Assembly: GCA_947313935.1 (NCBI GenBank) | Contig: CAMZNW010000216.1 | Coordinates: forward strand, 1 to 5,590 | Length of the DNA stretch: 5,590 nucleotides | Origin: an uncultured Mollicutes bacterium | Lineage (GTDB): Bacteria; Bacillota_I; Bacilli_A; UBA3375 | Reading direction: 5' to 3' | Shown here: one piece after another, positions 1-5,285 of the stretch | Numbering within the stretch: position 1 is the first letter of the stretch | Layout: the number at the start of each line of letters is the position of its first letter | Notes under the pieces: generated by a model | The model's input: the letters and a program-made list of their open reading frames with translations, nothing else | Told to the model about the DNA's origin: nothing | The model's database searches: none | Position numbers and translations under genes: made by a program

Positions 1-41
1 GCTACGTTTTAGTCCCCTTCGTTTTCGGGGTGCTCTATATC
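1..41 (-). CRISPR. First repeat of a type VI-A (Cas13a) CRISPR array, running off the left edge
   Basis: One full 36-nt repeat occupies 6-41, read on the minus strand from 41 to 6. It begins GATATAGAGC, has a CCCC/GGGG stem around a GAAAACGAA loop and ends GGGGACTAAAAC. From memory it agrees with the Leptotrichia wadei Cas13a repeat at 32 of 36 positions, differing at positions 4, 9, 10 and 16. In Cas13a crRNAs the repeat lies 5' of the spacer, so bases 5-1 (GTAGC on the minus strand) would be the start of the first spacer. The array has the same direction as cas1-cas2, which lie upstream across a leader, so this is the leader-proximal repeat. Only one repeat is visible, so the array itself is inferred from repeat identity and context. 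A type II repeat was considered and rejected. Confidence 0.85.
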
Positions 42-85
42 CTATAATATTTTTTTAGACTTATAAGCCTTTAATTATAGGATAT
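37..85. repeat. Perfect 12-bp inverted repeat spanning the leader/repeat junction
   Basis: ATATCCTATAAT at 37-48 is exactly repeated in inverse orientation as ATTATAGGATAT at 74-85, with 25 bases between. The left arm consists of the first five bases of the CRISPR repeat (41-37 on the minus strand) plus the last seven bases of the leader (48-42), so it covers the junction where new spacers would be inserted. The right arm contains the candidate -10 box. RNA reading through from cas2 could fold this as a hairpin hiding the 5' end of the first repeat. It could instead be a DNA site bound by the integration complex. The sequence symmetry is certain; the function is inferred. Confidence 0.75.
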
Positions 86-130
86 TTTGATATATTTATT
101 ATTTTTTTTTTGATATTTTTTTGCTTTTTG
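42..130 (-). promoter_or_regulatory. CRISPR leader between cas2 and the first repeat
   Basis: These 89 bases separate the degenerate repeat behind cas2 from the first array repeat. Read on the minus strand they are A-rich, with A-runs of 5, 7 and 10 (at 125-129, 116-122 and 102-111). A-rich DNA next to the first repeat is typical of leaders, which promote transcription of the array and direct Cas1-Cas2 integration of new spacers. A TATAAT at 79-74 (minus strand) could be the -10 box of an array promoter and would start RNA about 25 nt before the repeat. No convincing -35 box lies at 16-18 bp spacing, so the array may instead be read through from the cas genes. Confidence 0.6.
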
Positions 131-154
131 GATATAGAACACCCTGAAAACGAA
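131..154 (+). repeat. Degenerate CRISPR repeat in inverse orientation (anti-repeat) behind cas2
   Basis: On the plus strand these 24 bases match the first 24 of the CRISPR repeat at 22 positions, the differences being G to A at position 9 and C to T at position 15. The last 12 bases of the repeat (GGGGACTAAAAC) are not preserved, so a crRNA hairpin could not form from this copy. Read on the minus strand, the direction of cas and array transcription, it is an anti-repeat. As RNA it would pair with the 5' two thirds of a repeat at 23 of 24 positions, counting one G-U pair and one C-A mismatch. It begins two bases after the cas2 stop codon. It may be a tracrRNA-like anti-repeat, a regulatory element, or a relic of an array rearrangement. 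Confidence 0.8.
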
Positions 155-156
155 AG

Positions 157-471
157 TCAAAAATCTAATATATTATGTTTTTGACTAATTATTTTCTCAT
201 TTAAAGAAAGTTCACCGGATATTATATTAATTTTATCAAATTTATCTGTTGATATGTAAAAACTTCTGATATTTGAATTATTTGGAGCAATAATATTTAA
301 TTCTCTATTAATTTTTTTAATATTCATTTTATTTTTTATATTTTTAAAATATACAGATTCTTGAATTTGTACAAAACCAATACTTATAATATATTTTCTA
401 AATTTTTGATACTGCTTTGATTCTTCACTCGGAATATCATAAAATAATATCATTACATATTTAGTATTCAT
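157..471 (-). CDS. cas2: CRISPR-associated endoribonuclease-fold protein Cas2
   Basis: Cas2 forms the dimeric core of the Cas1-Cas2 integrase that captures new spacers and inserts them at the leader end of the array. The N-terminus reads KYVMILFYDIPSEESKQYQK, the ferredoxin-fold first strand ending in the conserved Asp of the FYDIP motif. It continues with FRKYIISIGF and an SVYFK segment closely matching type II Cas2 proteins; type VI-A Cas2 is of this kind. Starting at ATG 471 it has 104 residues, a normal Cas2 length, and its start overlaps the end of cas1 by 11 bases. An in-frame GTG at 480 would add three residues. Neither start has a visible Shine-Dalgarno site, so translational coupling to cas1 is likely; ATG is chosen because it is the commoner codon. 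The stop is TGA, the only one among the genes here. Confidence 0.9.
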   Translation of the reverse strand: MNTKYVMILFYDIPSEESKQYQKFRKYIISIGFVQIQESVYFKNIKNKMNIKKINRELNIIAPNNSNIRSFYISTDKFDKINIISGELSLNEKIISQKHNILDF

Positions 472-1354
472 ATAAATCACAATCTAATACTGGAATAGTT
501 ATTTTATTACTACTATTATTTAAAAAATTAATCATGTTATCTATAAAGTAATCTATACTTATATTAAAATCATATTCTTTTTCTTCAAACAATACTTTTT
601 GAAAGATTGTTCTTTGTAAAAAATTTTTCTCATCTTTTGTAAACTTATCATCTTTAATTAAATATATATATACTACATAGTCTACCATACTTCGATATAC
701 TTCTATGATATCATCAGATAAATTATAATTATTAAATTGACTTTTATGCCATACTCCGAGTGTTGGGTGCAAACCTTTTGCAACAATTTTAAGTTTTATT
801 TTACTTCTTAAAATTGCATACCCATAATTAAGGGCATAATTTATTTCATCATCATTATGTCGAATAAAATCATCTCCAAATAATGCTTTAAAATAAATTT
901 TAGCTACATTAGCTTCAATAATATCAACGTTCTCTACATTTAAGTTTTCTAACAATTTTTTCATCTTATCTATTTGAACTTGCTTTATTTCTAAATGCTC
1001 TAATAAATTTACTTGATTATTAATTTTTTGTTCTATTATTTTACGAAAATATTTTTGTTTTTTTATACTACTCCATTTGATTTGTTCCTTTAAACGTTCT
1101 AATTGTTTATAATACGTATTATAACCAGTTGAAACACAAATAGGAGTTCTTTTAGAATCACAATATATAATAGGTACATTATTTTCGATACATAATACAT
1201 TAACTGCTCCTGATAAAGAACAAGCTGGATTTTCTATTATTAATACTTCAACTTCACTAATTGGAACTAAACTAATAATATCATCATTAGTAATTTGAAG
1301 TTCATTATTTTTAACACGTACCTTATCCCCAAAATTAATATTTATTACATTCAT
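461..1354 (-). CDS. cas1: CRISPR-associated integrase Cas1, type II/VI-A kind
   Basis: Cas1 is the metal-dependent integrase subunit that inserts spacers into the array. The 297-residue length fits the family. Residues 1-80 form the N-terminal beta domain (SEVEVLIIENP, NVPIIYCDSKRTP). The helical catalytic domain carries Glu147 in IIEANVAKIYFKALFG, His203 in GVWHKSQFNNYN and Glu218 in LSDDIIE. As remembered, these spacings (56 and 15 residues) equal those of Streptococcus pyogenes Cas1 E149/H205/E220, so the active site looks intact and of type II ancestry. It starts at ATG 1354 behind AAAGGA, lies 48 bases downstream of the membrane ATPase gene, and overlaps cas2. There is no cas4 or csn2 beside it. 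With the VI-A repeat downstream, it most likely serves a type VI-A locus. Confidence 0.95.
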   Translation of the reverse strand: MNVININFGDKVRVKNNELQITNDDIISLVPISEVEVLIIENPACSLSGAVNVLCIENNVPIIYCDSKRTPICVSTGYNTYYKQLERLKEQIKWSSIKKQKYFRKIIEQKINNQVNLLEHLEIKQVQIDKMKKLLENLNVENVDIIEANVAKIYFKALFGDDFIRHNDDEINYALNYGYAILRSKIKLKIVAKGLHPTLGVWHKSQFNNYNLSDDIIEVYRSMVDYVVYIYLIKDDKFTKDEKNFLQRTIFQKVLFEEKEYDFNISIDYFIDNMINFLNNSSNKITIPVLDCDLYEY

Positions 1355-1360
1355 TTTTCA

Positions 1361-1366
1361 TCCTTT
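1361..1366 (-). promoter_or_regulatory. Shine-Dalgarno site of cas1
   Basis: AAAGGA on the minus strand lies six bases before ATG 1354 and fixes the cas1 start. The 48-base gap to the preceding gene shows no clear promoter, so cas1-cas2 are probably cotranscribed with the ATPase gene. Confidence 0.7.
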
Positions 1367-1402
1367 AAAATATATTTTTATTCTTTTATAATAAAATCAT
1401 TA

Positions 1403-3691
1403 TTAATATCTAATTAATTTTGTTTTTTCTGCATTTAATTTCCAATGTTTCTTATTAATTATTTTATCAAGAATTTCTTTCTCATATTCATTCATATTAT
1501 TATAATTGATACTAATACTATGTTGCTTACTTAATTTTCCAATGTATTTAAACTTATTTTTATATTTACCATTACTTAATAAATTACTAGTTTCTGTTTT
1601 AGTTCTATTAAAATCATCGTAATTATTAACATAACAACAATACAATTCAAAAGCTTCCTCTTCTTCTAAATTATACTTTGAAATATATTGTTCAATAATC
1701 TTTAAAGTATCTTTAAATATTTCAAAATTTGTTTCATGATATATCATTAAAAATATTTTTCCAATTATATAATATGAACAAATTTCTTGAATCATTTCTC
1801 TACTATTAAATTTTTCATTTTCACTATTTGTCAACTTAAATATTTCTAATAAATTAGTTTTATATTTTTCTTGTTCTTTTCTAAACATATTTAATATAAT
1901 CTCTTCAACTTCTTTCGTTAAATTATCTTTTGTTAATTCAGTATAATCAATTTCAAAAACATTACCTTTATTTTCTATTCCAAGTATTAATTTTAGCATA
2001 CTATTAAAAGCTATTTTAAAGAAATCACTACCATTTACTCTTTTTAATAAAACTTTATATATATCTTTATTTATTCCAGCAACACTTGAAATATAATCTT
2101 TACCAAAATATTCATCAACTATTTTTTCTGGTTCAGTAAGTTTATAATTCCCTTGTTCTAAAATTGTATCTTTATGTTGATAATGATAGATAAATTTGCG
2201 ATCTTTTTGATTGAACTTATCTGTTATGTTTGAAATTATTAATTTGTAATCCTCTGTTAAATAATGATTATCTATCACATATTCTAATAAATTATATTCA
2301 ATAGTTTTTATTTCTATCTTCATTCCTTTTTTATAATTTTGAAATTCATTAGTACACATCATCCAATAATCATCAGGTTCATTGAGTGATATATTATGTA
2401 CATCTTTGTCAAATACACCATTATATTCTAATATTATTGTATCACTTGTTTTATCAACTTCAACAACTGATCTTAAAATTATATCGTTGGATTTTGGTTC
2501 TTCCTCCGACAATTTCATATAATCTAAAAAAAATAAAACTAAATCTAAAATATTTAAATTTTTTCCTGGAGTTAATTCAAATATTTTTTTATTAATAACT
2601 TTTAATGTAGCAATTGTTAATAAGTTTTCTTTTTCAACTTCTTTATGCATTGTATAATATTCATTAAATAGATTTATAATTCGATACATTACTCTTATAT
2701 CAGGTATAACAAGTGCAATTTTATTTAAAAATGGTTTTTCCCAACTTTCATCATTTCCTAATTGCATCATTAATTGATCACTAGCTGAATAAGTATCATA
2801 TATTGGAATTATATCGACAATTGCATCAAAATATTTTGTTATTTCTTTCCCAATAAATGATTCTTCTTTTATTGCTTGAATAAAAGTAAACTCAATATCT
2901 TCAATACTATTTAAAATATTTTTTATCTTATATATTTTTGTAAAAATTATCTCATCATTATGACGATCAATATCTTCAATAAATATTACTAGATGTTGTT
3001 TATCTTTTTTATAAATATCTTTTAAAAGCGTACAAATAACTTGATCTCCTCTATTTATATAATTAGATACATTTACTTTATCTTGTTTTATTTCTGTATT
3101 GTAAATTTTTAATAATCCTGCATTGGCTGTAAAATATTTAATTACAGCTGAAAAACTATAGATTGAGAATAAAGTAATTATAGTCCCAACTATAAAACAT
3201 ATTTTTATTATTATGTTTATTAGATGAGGAATTTTAATATGTTGATTTATACTTTCTAAATTTTGAATATTTATTAAAAATATTAAAAATATTATCGTTA
3301 CTACTATTACTATAATATGATAATTTTTATACTTTAATTTATTATAATCATTTAATTCTAACTCTAACTTTATTGTTTCATTGTTAGAACCAAGTTGATT
3401 ATATAATTGATAAATTAATTCTTGTTCAATATATTTTTTATTATTTTCTTTTGAAATATTATTTTCTTTTGAAATATTTAATGATGATAATTTTATAACT
3501 TTATATTTTTTATCATCTTTTAATACTCCTTCTAAACTATTTAAAATACTACTTTTACCAGCACCATATCCACCAATTAATCCAATATTATTACATCCTT
3601 GTTCAATATGTTTTTTTAGCATTTTAGCATATTTTGTTTCTTCACCTTCTACCGGTAAGAAATTAAGTCTATCTTTATTTGAATTACTCAT
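1403..3691 (-). CDS. YobI/KAP-like membrane P-loop ATPase upstream of cas1
   Basis: This 762-residue protein looks like a membrane-anchored STAND-related P-loop ATPase of the YobI/KAP kind. Visible in order: a Walker A loop GGYGAGKSS (40-48); two hydrophobic segments (about 124-140 and 164-184) inserted between Walker A and B, a hallmark of KAP-type NTPases; Walker B LVIFIEDIDR (234-243) with acidic residues 239, 240 and 242; a sensor-like FTFIQAIKEESF (268-279); YFDAIVDIIPIYD (287-299); and IPDIRVMYRIINLFNEY (329-345), which resembles the YobI 'DxR' helix. Residues beyond about 400 are helical, charged and unrecognised. It is shorter than the roughly 1200-residue YobI proteins I recall. The start at ATG 3691 follows AAGGAG by three bases. 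It is not Cas13a: it lacks paired HEPN motifs and is too short. KAP relatives occur in phage-exclusion systems, and its place before cas1 suggests a defence role, which is inference. Confidence 0.75.
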   Translation of the reverse strand: MSNSNKDRLNFLPVEGEETKYAKMLKKHIEQGCNNIGLIGGYGAGKSSILNSLEGVLKDDKKYKVIKLSSLNISKENNISKENNKKYIEQELIYQLYNQLGSNNETIKLELELNDYNKLKYKNYHIIVIVVTIIFLIFLINIQNLESINQHIKIPHLINIIIKICFIVGTIITLFSIYSFSAVIKYFTANAGLLKIYNTEIKQDKVNVSNYINRGDQVICTLLKDIYKKDKQHLVIFIEDIDRHNDEIIFTKIYKIKNILNSIEDIEFTFIQAIKEESFIGKEITKYFDAIVDIIPIYDTYSASDQLMMQLGNDESWEKPFLNKIALVIPDIRVMYRIINLFNEYYTMHKEVEKENLLTIATLKVINKKIFELTPGKNLNILDLVLFFLDYMKLSEEEPKSNDIILRSVVEVDKTSDTIILEYNGVFDKDVHNISLNEPDDYWMMCTNEFQNYKKGMKIEIKTIEYNLLEYVIDNHYLTEDYKLIISNITDKFNQKDRKFIYHYQHKDTILEQGNYKLTEPEKIVDEYFGKDYISSVAGINKDIYKVLLKRVNGSDFFKIAFNSMLKLILGIENKGNVFEIDYTELTKDNLTKEVEEIILNMFRKEQEKYKTNLLEIFKLTNSENEKFNSREMIQEICSYYIIGKIFLMIYHETNFEIFKDTLKIIEQYISKYNLEEEEAFELYCCYVNNYDDFNRTKTETSNLLSNGKYKNKFKYIGKLSKQHSISINYNNMNEYEKEILDKIINKKHWKLNAEKTKLIRY
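3440..3475 (-). repeat. Perfect 18-bp in-frame tandem duplication within the ATPase gene
   Basis: The same 18 bases occur back to back at 3440-3457 and 3458-3475. On the coding strand they encode ISKENN twice (residues 73-84), in a probable surface loop after the strand following Walker A. Because it is a multiple of three, the reading frame is kept. This looks like a recent slippage duplication that could expand or contract. Confidence 0.9.
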
Positions 3692-3694
3692 ATT

Positions 3695-3700
3695 CTCCTT
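3695..3700 (-). promoter_or_regulatory. Shine-Dalgarno site of the YobI-like ATPase
   Basis: AAGGAG on the minus strand lies three bases before ATG 3691. The spacing is short but the match is strong, and it supports this start. Confidence 0.7.
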
Positions 3701-3725
3701 AAAAAATTATTATTTTAACTTAACT

Positions 3726-3755
3726 AGTATAGCACACTATTTTCTCCTATGTTCT
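3726..3755 (-). promoter_or_regulatory. Candidate extended -10 promoter of the ATPase-cas1-cas2 operon
   Basis: On the minus strand TGCTATACT holds a -10 box TATACT (3731-3726) directly preceded by TGC, the extended -10 element that can act without a good -35 box. The best -35-like hexamer at 18-bp spacing, AGAACA (3755-3750), is weak. RNA would start near 3719, about 28 bases before the ATPase ATG. No other promoter-like site is evident between this gene and cas2, so one transcript may cover ATPase, cas1, cas2 and possibly the array. Confidence 0.5.
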
Positions 3756-3792
3756 TTTTATTTTTCAAATGTTTTCATATAATATATCACAT

Positions 3793-3822
3793 AAAAAAAA
3801 GGTAATATTTAATTATCCTTTT
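3793..3822 (-). terminator. Terminator-like hairpin in the divergent intergenic region
   Basis: AAAAGG-TAAT (3797-3806) pairs with ATTA-CCTTTT (3812-3822, one bulged T at 3816) around a five-base loop. Read on the minus strand the stem ends in CC followed by eight T residues (3800-3793), the form of an intrinsic terminator. On the plus strand it has only four T. No minus-strand gene lies directly upstream, so it may insulate the ATPase operon from stray transcription or end a short leader RNA. The stem is weak and A+T-rich. Confidence 0.4.
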
Positions 3823-3888
3823 ATATAGTTTTTTATTATGAAATATACTATTACTATACCTGTATCAAAAATTATTACTACTTATTTA

Positions 3889-3906
3889 AATTAAAAATTT
3901 TTAATT
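3889..3906. repeat. 18-bp perfect A+T palindrome upstream of the degV promoter
   Basis: AATTAAAAATTTTTAATT is its own reverse complement, with further pairing outside one mismatched base on each side. It contains no G or C, so in this A+T-rich DNA it could be chance. Its place just upstream of the degV promoter would suit an UP-type A-tract element. Confidence 0.35.
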
Positions 3907-3914
3907 AAAAAAAA

Positions 3915-3948
3915 TCTCTTTGAAATTCAAAGTATAGTATAATAGATA
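3915..3948 (+). promoter_or_regulatory. degV-dgkA promoter region with overlapping 7-1-7 inverted repeat
   Basis: A consensus -10 box TATAAT lies at 3938-3943, but the -35 position 17 bp upstream (TCTCTT, 3915-3920) is poor. Alternatively TTGAAA (3920-3925) is a good -35 box with 17-bp spacing to a weak TAGATA (3943-3948). CTTTGAA-A-TTCAAAG (3918-3932) is a perfect inverted repeat with one central base, covering the -35 area, and could be an operator for a dimeric regulator. Which -10/-35 pair is used cannot be decided by reading. Confidence 0.5.
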
Positions 3949-3958
3949 TATATTACTT

Positions 3959-3964
3959 AGGAGG
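3959..3964 (+). promoter_or_regulatory. Shine-Dalgarno site of degV
   Basis: A full AGGAGG four bases before ATG 3969 fixes the degV start and predicts strong translation. Confidence 0.85.
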
Positions 3965-3968
3965 TATT

Positions 3969-4868
3969 ATGAAAAGAGCAATTGTAACTGATTCAACGTT
4001 TTATTTACCAAAGGAATTTATTGAGGAAAATAATATTATCTCAATTCCTCTTTCAATTAATTTTGAAGATGAATCATTTAGTGAGATGGGGGATATTGTT
4101 AAGTTAAATGAGCGTATTTTTACAAAGATTGATCATTTAAAGGTTTTACCAAAGTCATCTCAACCAACAACATATGCATTTGTAGAACAATTAGAAGCTT
4201 TGATTAATGATGGAGTTAATGAGATTATTATCTTTTGTGTTTCATCTAAATTATCTGGTACATATCAAGGGGCTATATTAGCATCTAAAACCATTATGGA
4301 GCAATTTAAAGATATTAAGATTAAAGTTGTTGATACATTACTAGCAGCACAAGCTTCTGGAATTGTTATTCAAGAATATTTTAGAATTACAAATAATATT
4401 AAGCGTAATTTAAGTTTTAAAGAGATTGATATGATTGTTGATTTTTATAAGATTAATGCACAAGTTTATTTATTTGTTGATAATTTAAATTATTTAGTTT
4501 ATGGTGGACGTGTCAATTCTAAGATTGCAACTATTGGTGATTTATTCGGGGTTAAGCCCATTTTAAAACTTGTTGATGGGGAACTTATTGAATTTGATAA
4601 GGTTTTAAGTACTAAGAAAGCTTTAAAGTTATTATCTAAGAAAGCTTTAGATGAAATAAATATGTCAGAGCAAGAATATTATTTTATTACGACACATGTT
4701 TTAGCTAAGGGTAACGCTACTAAGTTAAATAGTTATGTTAATCGTAAGGGTAATTGTAATATTAGTAATGGATATATTAATCAATTAGGTCCTGTTATAT
4801 CAATTCATGTTGGTGTAGGTGCAATTGGTGTTGTATGGGCTCCTCTATTTGGAGAAATTAATGAGTAA
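3969..4868 (+). CDS. degV: DegV family fatty-acid-binding protein (FakB type)
   Basis: DegV/FakB proteins hold a single fatty acid for phosphorylation by the FakA kinase, feeding exogenous fatty acids into phospholipid synthesis; they are cytosolic. The 299-residue length is slightly above the usual 280-290. Seen in order: VTDST near the N-terminus (6-10); SSQPTTYAF (63-71), the family TSQP motif with Ser in place of Thr; VSSKLSGTYQGA (91-102), a ligand-carboxylate-binding loop; DNLNYLVYGGRVN (171-183); the GVKPIL segment (194-199); and HVGVGAIGVVW (280-290), the C-terminal HvGpGa motif with Val for Pro. FakA is not in the window, and the acyl preference cannot be read. Transcription is from its own upstream region, divergent from the ATPase gene. 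Its last eight bases overlap dgkA, which makes a two-gene operon. Confidence 0.93.
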   Translation: MKRAIVTDSTFYLPKEFIEENNIISIPLSINFEDESFSEMGDIVKLNERIFTKIDHLKVLPKSSQPTTYAFVEQLEALINDGVNEIIIFCVSSKLSGTYQGAILASKTIMEQFKDIKIKVVDTLLAAQASGIVIQEYFRITNNIKRNLSFKEIDMIVDFYKINAQVYLFVDNLNYLVYGGRVNSKIATIGDLFGVKPILKLVDGELIEFDKVLSTKKALKLLSKKALDEINMSEQEYYFITTHVLAKGNATKLNSYVNRKGNCNISNGYINQLGPVISIHVGVGAIGVVWAPLFGEINE

Positions 4869-5220
4869 TATTTTAAAAAAAATTAGTACTAGTGGTTTTA
4901 ATGCTAAAGTAGGTGTTATAGAGACTTTTAAAGAAGAATTTATGTGTCGAGTACAATTTAGTTTTTTTATAATTCAATTAGTTTTAAGTGTAATTTTAAA
5001 TTTTGATTTTTATAGTATTATTATTATTTTAATGGGTGGTTCTTTAGTAATAGCTTTAGAACTTCTTAATACTGGAGTTGAGAATTTGTGTGATTTTTGT
5101 TCAAGTGAGTATGAACAATTAATTAAACGTTCAAAAGATTCTGCTGCAGGCGGAGTATTTATAATTTCAGTTTCTAATTGGATTATATTTTTATTATTAT
5201 TGATTCATCATTTTATATAA
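4861..5220 (+). CDS. dgkA: DgkA-type integral membrane lipid kinase (diacylglycerol or undecaprenol kinase)
   Basis: This 119-residue protein phosphorylates a lipid alcohol in the membrane. In Bacillota the family usually acts on undecaprenol to recycle the cell-wall carrier; in E. coli it acts on diacylglycerol. Visible: an amphipathic N-terminus with GFNAKVGVIETFKEE; three hydrophobic segments (about 33-47, 50-67 and 98-115); the signature ELLNTGVENLCD (67-78), holding Glu67, Asn70 and Glu74 equivalent to E. coli E69/N72/E76; then SEYEQLIKRSKDSAAG (82-97), with Lys92 and Asp93 matching K94/D95. The catalytic set is complete. The start at ATG 4861 is chosen over an in-frame ATG at 4819 because GGAG (4851-4854) lies six bases before it and the longer start adds only out-of-frame degV sequence. 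It overlaps degV by eight bases, so translation is coupled. Confidence 0.9.
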   Translation: MSNILKKISTSGFNAKVGVIETFKEEFMCRVQFSFFIIQLVLSVILNFDFYSIIIILMGGSLVIALELLNTGVENLCDFCSSEYEQLIKRSKDSAAGGVFIISVSNWIIFLLLLIHHFI

Positions 5221-5250
5221 AAAAGATCTTTTATAAAAGATCTTTTTTAT
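5217..5250. terminator. Bidirectional terminator from a 34-bp perfect palindrome
   Basis: Bases 5217-5250 form an uninterrupted palindrome centred at 5233/5234, with two copies of AAAGATCTTT as arms. On the plus strand the stem ends in six T (5243-5248), suiting termination of degV-dgkA. By symmetry it can also stop the minus-strand gene converging from the right, whose stop lies at 5286. It overlaps the dgkA stop codon. Confidence 0.85.
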
Positions 5251-5285
5251 GTTTTATTTAAAATTCTCTTTATAAATTAATAAAT

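Noticed and set aside
6..41. Type II (Cas9) repeat: read on the plus strand it begins GTTTTAG, as many type II-A repeats do.
   Set aside because: In the direction of the cas genes and leader the repeat reads GATATAG...ACTAAAAC, opposite to type II-A. The internal CCCC/GGGG stem and near match to a Cas13a repeat fit VI-A, and the anti-repeat does not cover the GTTTTAG end that a tracrRNA pairs with.
62..159. Read-through of the cas2 TGA as Trp (mycoplasma code), which would run through the anti-repeat to a TAA in the leader.
   Set aside because: All Trp codons seen in the other genes are TGG and no gene has an internal TGA; Cas2 of about 104 residues is already full length.
2183..2198. A single R-x4-H (RKFIYH, residues 498-503) in the ATPase, as in HEPN nucleases.
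   Set aside because: Only one copy, with Lys rather than the usual polar N/D/H after Arg, and no second motif. A single such match is expected by chance in 762 residues.
2386..2595. Open frame of 69 residues on the plus strand.
   Set aside because: It lies wholly antisense to the ATPase gene, its composition is the low-complexity shadow of that gene, and it has no recognisable domain.
3842..3868. Minus-strand TTGATA...TATATT as a second promoter before the ATPase gene.
   Set aside because: The spacing is only 15 bp and the terminator-like hairpin at 3793-3822 would follow almost at once; too weak to list as a feature.
4819..4860. Earlier ATG in frame with dgkA, adding 14 residues.
   Set aside because: The extra residues are translated from the end of degV in another frame; the ATG at 4861 has a well-placed GGAG and gives the normal family N-terminus and length.
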